DNA of 64,000 nt from Photobacterium alginatilyticum (GTDB lineage Bacteria; Pseudomonadota; Gammaproteobacteria; Enterobacterales; Vibrionaceae). The position numbers and the translations under genes are program-made. Below the pieces are notes generated by a model. It was given only the letters and a program-made list of their open reading frames with translations, searched no databases and had not been told where the DNA came from. The stretch is taken from NCBI RefSeq assembly GCF_009910675.1, contig NZ_RSEJ01000014.1:85650-149649 (forward strand). The letters are read 5' to 3'. Shown one piece after another: positions 1 to 8,306 of this stretch. Every line of letters starts with the position of its first letter. Position 1 is the first letter of the stretch.

Positions 1-2
1 AA

Positions 3-119
3 AAGATCCCACAGGCTATCCTCAACAAATGCGAATGGGATAACGATGATTACAGCTTTACGCTAAATGTATTGCCCGATCCTGAAGAGGAAATAATAGA
101 GGAAGAAATGGATGACTAA
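3..119 (+). CDS. C-terminal end of a truncated gene, possibly type III methyltransferase (Mod)
   Basis: The window opens inside this frame; only 38 C-terminal residues plus TAA are visible. The tail is acidic and contains a CEWDNDDYS-like stretch that I associate, from memory, with C-termini of adenine methyltransferases of type III restriction systems. Its place two ORFs upstream of a type III restriction subunit fits a mod gene, but the catalytic part lies outside the window. The stop codon overlaps the next ORF's ATG by 8 nt, which suggests translational coupling. An unrelated island protein is possible. Confidence 0.4.
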   Translation, partial: KIPQAILNKCEWDNDDYSFTLNVLPDPEEEIIEEEMDD

Positions 120-420
120 CTCTTTTTTTCAAAACGGTAGTCAGTGGGTACGCGCGGATTTTCATCTGCATACGCGTAAGGACAAGCAGTTTAAATACCA
201 AGGCGAGGGTGATCGCTTTGTAGCTGATTACGTGGATGCTCTACAGGCTGCTGAAATTAAAGTTGGGGCAATAACTAACCACAACAAGTTTGACCTAGGT
301 GAATTCAAAGGCCTTCGCCAGCGAGGGATACGCAGAGTTCTTAGTGCTTGGCCTGATATCGAGTTCATCGACGATAGAGCTGGCAATAAATTCACCGCAG
401 TTATCAAACGCACTCAATAG
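112..420 (+). pseudogene. Chimeric remnant: PHP-domain N-terminus joined to AlbA_2/RecG-like C-terminus
   Basis: This 102-residue ORF looks like two broken genes joined in frame. Residues 1 to about 70 carry a PHP phosphoesterase start (ADFHLHT motif near residue 16, then ITNHNKFDLGEFK), as in the PHP-ATPase proteins of the TrlF type, which are normally many hundred residues long. The last 30 or so residues (WPDIEFIDDRAGNKFTAV) instead resemble the extreme C-terminus of AlbA_2/RecG-like ATP-binding proteins. No metal-binding residues beyond the first HxH are present, so the protein is probably inactive. It sits 11 bp before res and overlaps the upstream stop. An internal deletion between two accessory genes of a defence operon is the simplest explanation (inference). 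Confidence 0.55.
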
Positions 421-431
421 GTAGAACTTAC

Positions 432-3293
432 ATGGCATCAGAAAATCAAAAAATCGCCAATCAAATTAAAGCGCGTTTGTCTTTGCGTGAACCACAAAAA
501 GATTCATTGCAAATTCTTTGTGATGTATTGGAACAATTAGAATTAACTAAAGATCCCGACCTTAAGACCTGGCTAGAGGTCATTCGCTCTAGTTATCCGT
601 CAGTTAAAAAGTTTGAACGAGACTTCCCATCATTGTGCTTTGCCTTAGCAACGGGTGTCGGTAAAACTCGGTTGATGGGAGCGATGGTTGCATGGTTGTA
701 TTTAACGGGCCGTAGCCGCCACTTCTTCATCTTGGCACCGAATCTTACAATTTACGAAAAGCTCAAACAGGATTTCTTAATGGGTAGCCCCAAGTATGTA
801 TTTCAGGGTATACCAGAGCTTGTTCAAACTCCTCCAGTAATCATCACTGGTGATGACTATGAAGATGGGCGAGGCGTTCGCCTCGATTATGCCGTTGCTG
901 AAACGATGACTGGTGACCTTTTTGCTGGTGAAGAAGCTGCACATATCAACATCTTTAATATCTCTAAGATCAACGCTAAAGAGAACAAGAAAGGAGCCAA
1001 GAAGTCTAAAGACCCTAAAATGCGTCGATTACAGGAGTACATTGGTGACTCTTATTTCAGCTATCTAGCCGAGTTACCTGACTTGGTTGTGATCATGGAT
1101 GAAGCTCACCGTTACTACGCAAGTGCGGGCGCGAAAGCACTAAATGACCTGAACCCTGTATTAGGTCTCGAGCTAACAGCGACACCAAAAACGGTGGGGG
1201 CTCGTCCAAGAGAATTCAACAATATTATTTTCCATTACCCATTGGCTAGCGCTCTGAATGATGGTTACGTAAAAATGCCAGCAGTAGCAACACGCAAAGA
1301 TTTTGTGGCAAGCGAATACACCCCCGATCGTTTGGAGCAAATTAAATTAGAAGATGGAATTCATCACCACGAATATGTGAAAACAGAACTAGCTAGTTTC
1401 GCCAACAATACGGACTCGAAACCTGTTAAGCCTTTCATGTTAGTAGTGGCACAAGATACAACCCACGCTGAACAGCTTAAGCAACAAATCGAAAATGAGT
1501 CTTTTTTCGATGGCAGCTACAAAGGGAAAGTTATTACAGTTCACTCTAACCAAACAGGTGAAGAGTCAGAAGAAACGACACAGCGCCTCTTAGAAGTAGA
1601 ACACGACAAGCATACTGAAATCGTTATTCACGTTAATAAGCTTAAAGAAGGATGGGATGTAACCAATCTCTACACTATAGTGCCTCTTCGGGCTTCTGCT
1701 TCAGAAATTTTAACTGAACAAACTATTGGTCGAGGCTTGCGTCTGCCTTATGGTAAACGCACAGGTGTGGAAGCAGTAGACCGATTAACTATTATTGCCC
1801 ACGACAGATTTCAAGAGATCATTGATCAGGCTAATGACCAAGAGTCGATTATTAAAAAGACTCTGTATATTGGTTCTGATGATGAAAACGGAATCCCTGA
1901 AAAGGCACTACAGCAGATTTATAGCCCATCAATTGCTGATATAGTTTTGGGTAACAAACCTACCTTGACTCAAGGTAATGAGGTGCGAGAAGCTCCTGGA
2001 GCTTGGTCATCAAGTAACACGTCGATTTCAAACACTCCTAGCTCATCATCACAGAGCGATGAAGTTTCAGCGACCAAGAAAAGAGTCGCGGACCTTACTT
2101 TGGCTATTGTGAGTGAAGAAGCAAAACGTTTGAATAGTAGCCTGCAGTTGAAAGACGAAAGTGTCAAAGCAGCATTACTTAAAAAAGTTCACGAAGTTGG
2201 AAAAGAGCTGTTTGTTACGAAAAGCATCCCTAGCTCTAACCCTGCTGGTGAGTCTGATGCATCTAGCCAGCCTCAGCAACCGTTATTGGAAGATAGTGAT
2301 ATTGAGCAAATTGTTGGTGGCATCGCTGATACACTAGCTGAGCTCACTATAGATATACCTCAAATCGTAATCTTGCCTGAGCGAGATGTGAACTATGGCT
2401 TCAAAAATTTCGATTTAACAGGACTAGACCGTATAGCCCTCAAACCAGGTAGTAAATCACTCCTGCTGCGAAACCTAGAAAGTGATGAGTCAGCTACTAT
2501 TTCTTGGGAAACAGGTAGTGCATCAGAAGAGCGTCTAGAAAACTACCTTGTTCGTAACCTAATGGATCATGACGAGATTGACTATGACGAACATGCTGGT
2601 TTGCTTTATAAGCTATCAGGGCAGATGGTTAAACATCTTCAAACGTATCTAAATGAAGAAGATATAGAAGGCTTACTGAAAACGGCGAGTAAGACGCTTT
2701 CTGATTTTATTTGGTCGCAAATGAAACAAAATATGCGAACAACTCCAACAGGGTATTACGGCAAGCTAACTAAGGGGTTCGATATCTTACGCCCTGCAAC
2801 ATTTACTTTCGCAAGCAATGAACAGCCAAGAGATATCAAGTCAGGTGTTTTACCAGGCGAAAAAAGTAAAGTTCGCCAAATGATCTTTACAGGCTTCAAG
2901 CGCTGTTGTTACCCGTTCCAGAAGTTTGACTCTGTTGATGGTGAATTGCGTTTAGCACAAGCTTTAGAGCAAGATGCTGAGGTACTCAAATGGATGAAGC
3001 CTAGTACAGGCCAGTTTAGAATCGAGTATCAGAATGGTCATAATTACGAACCAGATTTCGTTGTTGAAACTCAAACAGAATTTCTGTTGCTTGAGCCTAA
3101 AAAAGCTTCCGAGATTGAAGATACTGACGTTGTAGCCAAAGCAAAAGCGGCTGTAAGATGGTGTTACTATGCAAACCAACATGCAGACGAATCTGGCAGC
3201 AAACGCTGGCGTTATGCTTTAATCCCTCACGATGCAATCACAGCTTCAATGACAGCTGAAGGCCTAGCTAATAAATATGAGTTTAATGCGTAA
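432..3293 (+). CDS. res: Type III restriction endonuclease subunit (Res), DEAH helicase-nuclease
   Basis: Protein of 953 aa, in the usual size range of Res subunits, which form the ATP-dependent cleavage part of type III restriction-modification enzymes together with a Mod methyltransferase. Visible motifs: Walker A ATGVGKTR near residues 73-80, DEAH at 223-226, TATP at 249-252, and an SF2 motif VI (TIGRGLRLP) near 435. At the C-terminus PD at 874-875 followed by EPK at 888-890 gives a PD-(D/E)xK nuclease signature. The ATG has only a weak upstream AGGT. The gene is A/T-richer than the chromosome beyond 4.7 kb, as expected for island DNA. It abuts the convergent integrase with no intergenic base. 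Partner Mod would lie left of the window. Confidence 0.85.
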   Translation: MASENQKIANQIKARLSLREPQKDSLQILCDVLEQLELTKDPDLKTWLEVIRSSYPSVKKFERDFPSLCFALATGVGKTRLMGAMVAWLYLTGRSRHFFILAPNLTIYEKLKQDFLMGSPKYVFQGIPELVQTPPVIITGDDYEDGRGVRLDYAVAETMTGDLFAGEEAAHINIFNISKINAKENKKGAKKSKDPKMRRLQEYIGDSYFSYLAELPDLVVIMDEAHRYYASAGAKALNDLNPVLGLELTATPKTVGARPREFNNIIFHYPLASALNDGYVKMPAVATRKDFVASEYTPDRLEQIKLEDGIHHHEYVKTELASFANNTDSKPVKPFMLVVAQDTTHAEQLKQQIENESFFDGSYKGKVITVHSNQTGEESEETTQRLLEVEHDKHTEIVIHVNKLKEGWDVTNLYTIVPLRASASEILTEQTIGRGLRLPYGKRTGVEAVDRLTIIAHDRFQEIIDQANDQESIIKKTLYIGSDDENGIPEKALQQIYSPSIADIVLGNKPTLTQGNEVREAPGAWSSSNTSISNTPSSSSQSDEVSATKKRVADLTLAIVSEEAKRLNSSLQLKDESVKAALLKKVHEVGKELFVTKSIPSSNPAGESDASSQPQQPLLEDSDIEQIVGGIADTLAELTIDIPQIVILPERDVNYGFKNFDLTGLDRIALKPGSKSLLLRNLESDESATISWETGSASEERLENYLVRNLMDHDEIDYDEHAGLLYKLSGQMVKHLQTYLNEEDIEGLLKTASKTLSDFIWSQMKQNMRTTPTGYYGKLTKGFDILRPATFTFASNEQPRDIKSGVLPGEKSKVRQMIFTGFKRCCYPFQKFDSVDGELRLAQALEQDAEVLKWMKPSTGQFRIEYQNGHNYEPDFVVETQTEFLLLEPKKASEIEDTDVVAKAKAAVRWCYYANQHADESGSKRWRYALIPHDAITASMTAEGLANKYEFNA

Positions 3294-4511
3294 CTAAATG
3301 AGCTGGTGTACTTTAACCGCTAGTGCTGTTAAAGCCCCCCTCCGCTCTTCCAAATAATCATACTGATCATAGATCCCCTCGACACCCTTTAACTTGTGAT
3401 TCAAGCATCTCTCGGCCACATGGCCGGGAGTGCCTTGTTTTGCCAATAGCGTACGACAAGTGCGGCGTAGGTCATGCACGGTAAAGTGTGGCATGTCACC
3501 CATCAAATTCGGCGGCTGTTTCTTTTTACCTGCTTCATGTCCAAATAGCTTAGTAATCGCTCTATTGAGCGTATCAGGCCCCATGTGAGGGCTTTTACTG
3601 GCTCTTCGGCTAGGTAACACATACTCAGAACCAAAACCTCTTACCTTCAACTCCTCAAGCCACTTCAACACTTCTGGTGCTAATGGAATAGTAAAGCCTA
3701 CATTGGTTTTACTGCGCTCCTTCGGTAAGTGCCACAACCCTTTCTCTAAATCAAATTCGTCCCATCTCGCTTCACACAATTCTGATTTGCGAACACCTAA
3801 ACAAACCAGTAAGGCGCAGGCCAGATAGTTGTCGCGGCTAAAGCTGGTGCTGTTTTCTCTTGCAATACGGAAAAACTCAGTCAGCTCTTCTTCGCTTAAC
3901 GCGCGATCTTTACTTTGCTCTATGCCACCAGCATCTCTCACGGTGAACGCAGAGGCCGGATTACCTTGTAGAAGGTCAAGCTTCATCCCGTGATTAAAAA
4001 GCTGCTTACAATGGCCTAGAGCGTCATTGGCTATGGTTGGACGACCTGAATCATTAATCGCTGTGATCGCAGTGCGAATATCACGGGCAGTTATTCTATC
4101 GAGAGGGATATCACCGATGTGTGGGGCAATGTCTTTGGTATAAACACGTTTTGGGATATTTGGGTGCTTGAGGCGTTTAACTAGAGTTGGGTACCAATCT
4201 TCAAATAAGTCATTAACGGTTTTAATGCTTTCTTGTTCGGCGCGTTTACGTTGTAAGAGGGGGTCAAAGCCCTCACGCACCTGCTTCATTTTAGTGGCAG
4301 CTTCAACACGGGCATCTGCTAAAGAGAGATCTTTAACCTTACCAAGGGTCATTTCTCGGCGTTTTTTATTAGAGGTAAAGCGGAGCATCCAGCTTGCAGT
4401 ACCGGATGCTGGAACCACCAAGTACAAGCCCTCACCATCAGCATGGCGCTGTGTTTTGTTACCGCCAGTCTTAATGAGCGCTTCTACTTTCTTAACTGAT
4501 AACTTAGCCAT
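3294..4511 (-). CDS. int: P4-type tyrosine recombinase (island integrase)
   Basis: Integrase of 405 aa with the layout of P4/MGI-type island integrases: an N-terminal DUF4102-like arm-binding part (residues 1-90), a core-binding domain (about 100-185) and a catalytic domain. Catalytic residues are readable: Arg241 in LGVRKSELCEARW, HDLRR at 346-350, His372 in LNH, and the probable nucleophile Tyr381 in GIYDQYDYLEER. It would cut and rejoin DNA at the attachment site in the 3' end of yicC, which begins about 200 bp away. The divergent upstream region contains repeats that look like arm-type binding sites. Intact, so the island may still be mobile. Confidence 0.9.
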   Translation of the reverse strand: MAKLSVKKVEALIKTGGNKTQRHADGEGLYLVVPASGTASWMLRFTSNKKRREMTLGKVKDLSLADARVEAATKMKQVREGFDPLLQRKRAEQESIKTVNDLFEDWYPTLVKRLKHPNIPKRVYTKDIAPHIGDIPLDRITARDIRTAITAINDSGRPTIANDALGHCKQLFNHGMKLDLLQGNPASAFTVRDAGGIEQSKDRALSEEELTEFFRIARENSTSFSRDNYLACALLVCLGVRKSELCEARWDEFDLEKGLWHLPKERSKTNVGFTIPLAPEVLKWLEELKVRGFGSEYVLPSRRASKSPHMGPDTLNRAITKLFGHEAGKKKQPPNLMGDMPHFTVHDLRRTCRTLLAKQGTPGHVAERCLNHKLKGVEGIYDQYDYLEERRGALTALAVKVHQLI

Positions 4512-4512
4512 A

Positions 4513-4622
4513 ACCCACCTCTAATTGTGCATGATCTTGGTGGATATTGTTTTACCCACCACTTACCTTTGTGGTAAGTCTATCATACCCACCATATTAA
4601 CCACCAGTTGGTGGTGGTTAAT
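4513..4622. repeat. Short direct and inverted repeats upstream of int (candidate arm sites/operator)
   Basis: Three copies of ACCCACC occur at 4513-4519, 4554-4560 and 4587-4593, the last two extended to TACCCACCA. ACTTACC at 4561-4567 pairs with GGTAAGT at 4573-4579. A perfect 11-bp inverted repeat (ATTAACCACCA, 5-nt spacer, TGGTGGTTAAT) fills 4596-4622. This density next to an integrase gene suggests arm-type integrase or excisionase sites and an int operator. Function is inferred. Confidence 0.6.
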
Positions 4623-4669
4623 GGCGTATTAAAGAATACAGTGATGGAAAGTAATTTATCATAAGTTGT

Positions 4670-4702
4670 TGTATTTTAATTGTTTGAATGCAATAAAATA
4701 CA
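4670..4702. repeat. 9-bp inverted repeat beside the yicC stop
   Basis: TGTATTTTA at 4670-4678 and TAAAATACA at 4694-4702 are perfect inverted repeats around a 15-nt loop, 11 bp from the yicC stop codon on the island side. It could be a weak terminator for yicC read from the minus strand, or part of the recombination core. Confidence 0.45.
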
Positions 4703-4712
4703 TTTATAACTA

Positions 4713-4745
4713 TTATTCAATATTCTGGATCTGTTCGCGCATCTG
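4713..4745. other. Probable island attachment site overlapping the 3' end of yicC
   Basis: The reading frame of yicC ends normally (REQIQNIE-stop) exactly where chromosomal sequence meets island sequence, so the island must have restored the gene end on insertion. Tyrosine-recombinase islands of the MGIVflInd1 type are known to use the yicC 3' end. The matching second copy should lie left of this window, so the exact repeat length cannot be fixed here. Confidence 0.55.
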
Positions 4746-5576
4746 CTCGATCAGCACTTTCAGCTCGACCGCAGACGCGGTGATATCGGTGCTGATAGAC
4801 TTGGAGGCCAGGGTGTTCGACTCGCGGTTGAACTCCTGCATCATGAAATCGAGACGACGACCGCAGGCACCGCCTTTTTTCATGATTTTCTGGGTTTCTT
4901 TGACATGGGAGTCAAGGCGGTCCAGCTCTTCGGCGACATCACTTTTTTGTGCCATCAGGATCAGTTCCTGCTCGATACGGCCCGGGTCCAGCTCGACCTT
5001 GGCTTCTTCAAAGCGGGTCATCAGGCGCTCACGCTGCCAGTTGATGATCTCTGGCATCTGCTCACGGACCTTGGCGGCTTCAACGGCGATGGCTTCCAGA
5101 CGCTGGTCGATCAGGTCCTTCATGTTTTTGCCTTCGCTGGCGCGTGCCGCGATAAAGTCATTGATGGCTTCGTCAAATCCTGCCAGCAAATCTTTGTTGA
5201 TGGCATCCAGATCTTGCTCCGGTGCTTCCATCACGCCTGGCCAGTTCAGTACCTGGAACGGGCCGATACTGCCTTCGCCTGAGGTATCCTTGACCCACTT
5301 TGCCGCCTTGATCACCTGCTTGGCCAGCTCCTCGTTGATGCTCAGATCGTTGCTGGCGGCGGTGTTGGCTTCAAAGCGCAGGTTGCACTCTACCTTGCCG
5401 CGGGCCAGGCGCTTGCGGAAGCGCTCGCGCAGTACAGGCTCCAGGCTGCGAAACTGTTCAGGCATACGAAGGTAGGTTTCCAGATAACGCTGGTTAACAG
5501 AACGAATTTCCCAAACGGCAGTACCCCAGTCGCCTTTTACTTCGCGACGGGCATAGGCGGTCATGCTATGGATCAT
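4713..5576 (-). CDS. yicC: YicC-family endoribonuclease
   Basis: Protein of 287 aa matching E. coli YicC across its length, beginning MIHSMTAYARREV and ending REQIQNIE. The family has been described as an endoribonuclease that acts on small RNAs in E. coli. The N-terminal YicC domain is followed by the conserved C-terminal DUF1732 part (GACGRRLDFMMQEFNRESNT near 237-256). It is divergent from rph, as in E. coli. The C-terminal codons form the integration target of the neighbouring island, yet the protein appears full length. Confidence 0.92.
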   Translation of the reverse strand: MIHSMTAYARREVKGDWGTAVWEIRSVNQRYLETYLRMPEQFRSLEPVLRERFRKRLARGKVECNLRFEANTAASNDLSINEELAKQVIKAAKWVKDTSGEGSIGPFQVLNWPGVMEAPEQDLDAINKDLLAGFDEAINDFIAARASEGKNMKDLIDQRLEAIAVEAAKVREQMPEIINWQRERLMTRFEEAKVELDPGRIEQELILMAQKSDVAEELDRLDSHVKETQKIMKKGGACGRRLDFMMQEFNRESNTLASKSISTDITASAVELKVLIEQMREQIQNIE

Positions 5577-5785
5577 TGGCTGATGGCCCTTTTAAGATGA
5601 TGGATGTAACTACTTATTTGGCTTACGACGCTGTGGCCGGAAGCGAAATAGAAACAGTCGGTGCGTAGTTACCAGATAGGAATGATTATACTCACCATCC
5701 GGGACAAAAGAAATGAAGGGGGCGGCATGGTTCTTTGGCAACAGGCCAGAATTGGGATTAACGTGCACTGCGCCTGAGAACTGGC

Positions 5786-5791
5786 TATAAT
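5786..5791 (+). promoter_or_regulatory. Candidate -10 box for rph-pyrE
   Basis: A perfect TATAAT lies 38 bp upstream of the rph ATG in the divergent yicC/rph region. No good -35 at 17 bp spacing was found, although a TGG precedes it in near extended -10 position. Confidence 0.4.
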
Positions 5792-5828
5792 CGCCGGTTA
5801 ATGTAGCCCAGCTAAAGGTAAGGTCCCG

Positions 5829-6545
5829 ATGCGTCCAAGCGGAAGAAGCACCAGTCAAGTACGTCCAATTACGATCACCCGTAACTTCACAGCACATGCG
5901 GAAGGCTCGGTATTAGTCGAGTTCGGCGATACCAAAGTGATTTGTACAGCAAGTGTCGAAGAGAATGTACCACGCTGGCTCAAAGGCAAGGGACAGGGCT
6001 GGGTGACCGCTGAATACGGCATGCTGCCACGAGCGACGCATTCGCGTAACCGCCGTGAAGCGGCCAGCGGCAAGCAAGGCGGCCGTACCATGGAAATTCA
6101 GCGCCTGATTGCCCGTAGCCTGCGTGCGGCGGTAGATCTGGAAGCCCTTGGCGAGCAGATGATCACCGTTGACTGTGATGTTATCCAGGCTGACGGCGGT
6201 ACCCGTACGGCTTCTATTACCGGTGCGATGGTTGCCCTGGTTGATGCCATCAACTATATGATCGAGAAAGGCCTGCTTAAGGAAAGCCCGCTGAAGGGAA
6301 TGGTGGCGGCTGTGTCGGTCGGTATCTATAACGGCGAGCCGATTTGCGATCTGGAATATGTTGAAGATTCCGCTGCCGAAACCGACATGAATGTAGTCAT
6401 GACCGAAGAAGGCAAGATGATCGAGATCCAGGGCACGGCAGAGGGCGAGGCCTTCAGCCATGAAGAATTACTGGCAATGCTGGCACTGGCCAAGTCCGGC
6501 ATTGACGACATTATCAGTGTTCAGAAGCGAGCGTTGGAAAATTAA
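5829..6545 (+). CDS. rph: Ribonuclease PH
   Basis: Phosphorolytic 3'-5' exoribonuclease that trims tRNA 3' ends. The 238-aa product starts [13 protein letters not shown] and aligns end to end with intact RNase PH. Conserved stretches include [14 protein letters not shown], the phosphate-binding [17 protein letters not shown] and [18 protein letters not shown]. It is not truncated, unlike the frameshifted rph of E. coli K-12 strains. It is the first gene of an rph-pyrE operon, and its stop codon lies 6 bp before an attenuator-like hairpin, matching the coupled transcription-translation arrangement known in enterics. Confidence 0.96.
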   Translation: MRPSGRSTSQVRPITITRNFTAHAEGSVLVEFGDTKVICTASVEENVPRWLKGKGQGWVTAEYGMLPRATHSRNRREAASGKQGGRTMEIQRLIARSLRAAVDLEALGEQMITVDCDVIQADGGTRTASITGAMVALVDAINYMIEKGLLKESPLKGMVAAVSVGIYNGEPICDLEYVEDSAAETDMNVVMTEEGKMIEIQGTAEGEAFSHEELLAMLALAKSGIDDIISVQKRALEN

Positions 6546-6551
6546 TTATTG

Positions 6552-6577
6552 AGCGACTCTATTGAGTCGCTTTTTTT
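6552..6577 (+). terminator. rph-pyrE intercistronic terminator/attenuator
   Basis: GCGACTC (6552-6558), a 4-nt loop, GAGTCGC (6563-6569), then eight T residues. It lies directly after the rph stop and 84 bp before pyrE. In E. coli a terminator in this position mediates UTP-sensitive attenuation of pyrE by coupling with translation of rph. The same role is inferred here. Confidence 0.8.
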
Positions 6578-6660
6578 TGTCTAAATTTTGGTGAGAGAGT
6601 GAATCTGCCGGGTTTGGACTTTGTGTAGCAATACTAATACCGATAAAGATAGGAGAAACC

Positions 6661-7302
6661 ATGAAAGCATATCAGCGTCAGTTCATCGAATTCGCCCTGG
6701 AAAAAGGTGTTCTTAAATTTGGTGAGTTTACTCTGAAATCTGGCCGTAAGAGTCCGTACTTTTTTAATGCGGGGCTGTTCAACACAGGTCGTGATCTTGC
6801 ACGTCTGGGCCGTTTTTACGCTGAAGCTTTGGTGGATGCAGGCATTGAGTATGATGTGCTGTTTGGCCCTGCGTACAAGGGGATCCCGATTGCTACCACC
6901 ACGGCGGTTGCACTAGCTGATCACCATGATGTCGACACGCCTTATTGCTTCAACCGCAAAGAGGCGAAAGCGCACGGTGAGGGCGGCAACCTGGTCGGCA
7001 GCGCGCTGGAAGGCCGCATTATGCTGGTTGACGATGTGATCACGGCAGGAACAGCTATCCGTGAGTCGATGGAAATCATCAAGGCCAACGGTGCCGATTT
7101 GGCCGGTGTACTGGTGGCGATTGACCGTCAGGAAAAAGGCAAGGGTGAGCTGTCGGCGATTCAGGAAGTTGAGCGTGACTTCGGCTGCGCGGTGATTTCC
7201 ATTGTGTCGCTGGGTGATGTGGTGAGCTACCTGGAAGAGCAGGACGGCATGGAAGCGCATCTTGAGGCGGTGAAGGCATACCGTGCTGAGTACGGGGTGT
7301 AA
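6661..7302 (+). CDS. pyrE: Orotate phosphoribosyltransferase
   Basis: Converts orotate and PRPP to OMP in de novo pyrimidine synthesis. The 213-aa protein has the E. coli length. PRPP-binding loop [17 protein letters not shown] lies near residues 120-136, and [14 protein letters not shown] near 22-35 contacts orotate. The ATG follows a good GGAG ribosome site. It is the second gene of the rph-pyrE operon, with expression probably tuned by the preceding attenuator. Confidence 0.97.
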   Translation: MKAYQRQFIEFALEKGVLKFGEFTLKSGRKSPYFFNAGLFNTGRDLARLGRFYAEALVDAGIEYDVLFGPAYKGIPIATTTAVALADHHDVDTPYCFNRKEAKAHGEGGNLVGSALEGRIMLVDDVITAGTAIRESMEIIKANGADLAGVLVAIDRQEKGKGELSAIQEVERDFGCAVISIVSLGDVVSYLEEQDGMEAHLEAVKAYRAEYGV

Positions 7303-7316
7303 GAGAGGTTCTAGGA

Positions 7317-7368
7317 AGGGGTAAAGCTTAACCCCCTCCCGGCCTCCCCCTTGAAAAGTGGGAGGAGC
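7317..7368. repeat. Two adjacent GC-rich hairpins after pyrE
   Basis: An imperfect palindrome GGGGT...ACCCC (about 7319-7336) is followed by CTCCC...GGGAG (about 7347-7366), joined by CCTCCCGGCC. The pattern resembles pyrimidine-strand GC-rich intergenic repeats scattered in several marine gammaproteobacteria. No second copy was noticed in this window, so calling it a dispersed repeat is tentative. Confidence 0.35.
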
Positions 7369-7410
7369 AACAATTGCGTACTATTGAGTCTGCAGTGGTC
7401 GTATAAACTA

Positions 7411-7442
7411 AAAAAGCGAGTGGCTTACACCTCTCGCTTTTT
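7411..7442. terminator. Bidirectional terminator between pyrE and slmA
   Basis: AAAAAGCGAG (7411-7420) and CTCGCTTTTT (7433-7442) form a stem with flanking A and T runs, so it can end transcripts of both convergent genes. Confidence 0.8.
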
Positions 7443-7468
7443 TCTTGCAACTAGGTACGGCTCTGGAC

Positions 7469-8059
7469 TTAACCTAATTCCGCACTCAGCAGTCGCCAGT
7501 AGTCGTCAAAGCTCTCGGTCGGCTTGTACTTGAAATTTGAACGTACAAAGCGGTTGAGGCTGCCTTCTACCTGGCCCAGTAGCTGTGCTGCCAGGATGCT
7601 TTCATCGACAGGGAAGCCTTTGCCTTCGCGCAGCTTGCGCTCGCGCAGGATTTGGCGCAGCTGGGTCTCGATGCGTTCGAACAGCTGGTTGATCCGTGCC
7701 TGCAGGCGGTCTTGTTCGAACATCAGGGCGTGGCCGGTCATAATGCGGGTCAGGCCTGGATTGCGTTCGGCAAAACCGAGGATCAACTGTAATACCATGC
7801 GCAGACGGTTAAGGGTGTCCTTCTCGTCATCGAGGATGCGATTGATGCGGGTGGTGATTGAGTCTTCGATAAATTCAATCAGTCCTTCGAACATCCGTGC
7901 CTTGCTCGGGAAATGGCGGTACAGGGCGGCTTCTGAAACACCAACCTGTGCTGCCAGCTTGGCGGTGGTAATGCGTTGACTGCCCTGGGCAGACTCCAGC
8001 ATTTGCGCCAGCGCTTGCAAAATTTCTTCGCGGCGATTGTTTTTTTTATTGCCAGCCAT
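7469..8059 (-). CDS. slmA: Nucleoid occlusion factor SlmA
   Basis: TetR-fold protein that binds specific chromosomal sites and antagonises FtsZ ring formation over the nucleoid. The 196-aa product matches E. coli SlmA in size. The N-terminal helix-turn-helix is visible ([20 protein letters not shown], residues 30-49). The C-terminal part, ending [12 protein letters not shown], is the dimer/FtsZ-binding domain. It lies between pyrE and dut, the usual gammaproteobacterial place. Confidence 0.95.
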   Translation of the reverse strand: MAGNKKNNRREEILQALAQMLESAQGSQRITTAKLAAQVGVSEAALYRHFPSKARMFEGLIEFIEDSITTRINRILDDEKDTLNRLRMVLQLILGFAERNPGLTRIMTGHALMFEQDRLQARINQLFERIETQLRQILRERKLREGKGFPVDESILAAQLLGQVEGSLNRFVRSNFKYKPTESFDDYWRLLSAELG

Positions 8060-8190
8060 GAATAACCGTTCCTTTTCGAAATGAGTCTGTTGCCGACAGC
8101 GCTAACCTGCCGATCAAGCCCGCTTATCTTAGCGATGCAGCCGCGCCGTGAAAAGCGCTGGCGTTAGATACTGATCTCTTTATCGGCAAA

Positions 8191-8218
8191 AAAAGCTCAA
8201 CCTGAAGCGGCGAGCTTT
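8191..8218 (-). terminator. Terminator of the coaBC-dut unit
   Basis: Read on the minus strand, AAAGCTC and GAGCTTT pair around a 13-nt loop and are followed by a run of T (bases 8194-8188 on the minus strand). It lies about 90 bp downstream of dut. Confidence 0.65.
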
Positions 8219-8306
8219 ATATTTGATCTGATTCGACTAATTCGTCATCAGCCTTGAAACCCGTTCTGAAACCAGCCCTGAGTGGAAGGCGAACCTCCGA
8301 GGTATA

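Noticed and set aside
112..420. Complete small PHP-family phosphoesterase
   Set aside because: Only the first His motif of the PHP domain is present and the C-terminal third resembles another family, so an intact enzyme is not supported.
4513..4622. CRISPR-like array
   Set aside because: Repeats are 7 bp, irregularly spaced and mixed with inverted copies; no cas genes nearby.
4666..5475. 269-codon plus-strand frame opposite yicC
   Set aside because: Antisense of yicC, Ser/Arg-rich low-complexity translation typical of shadow frames.
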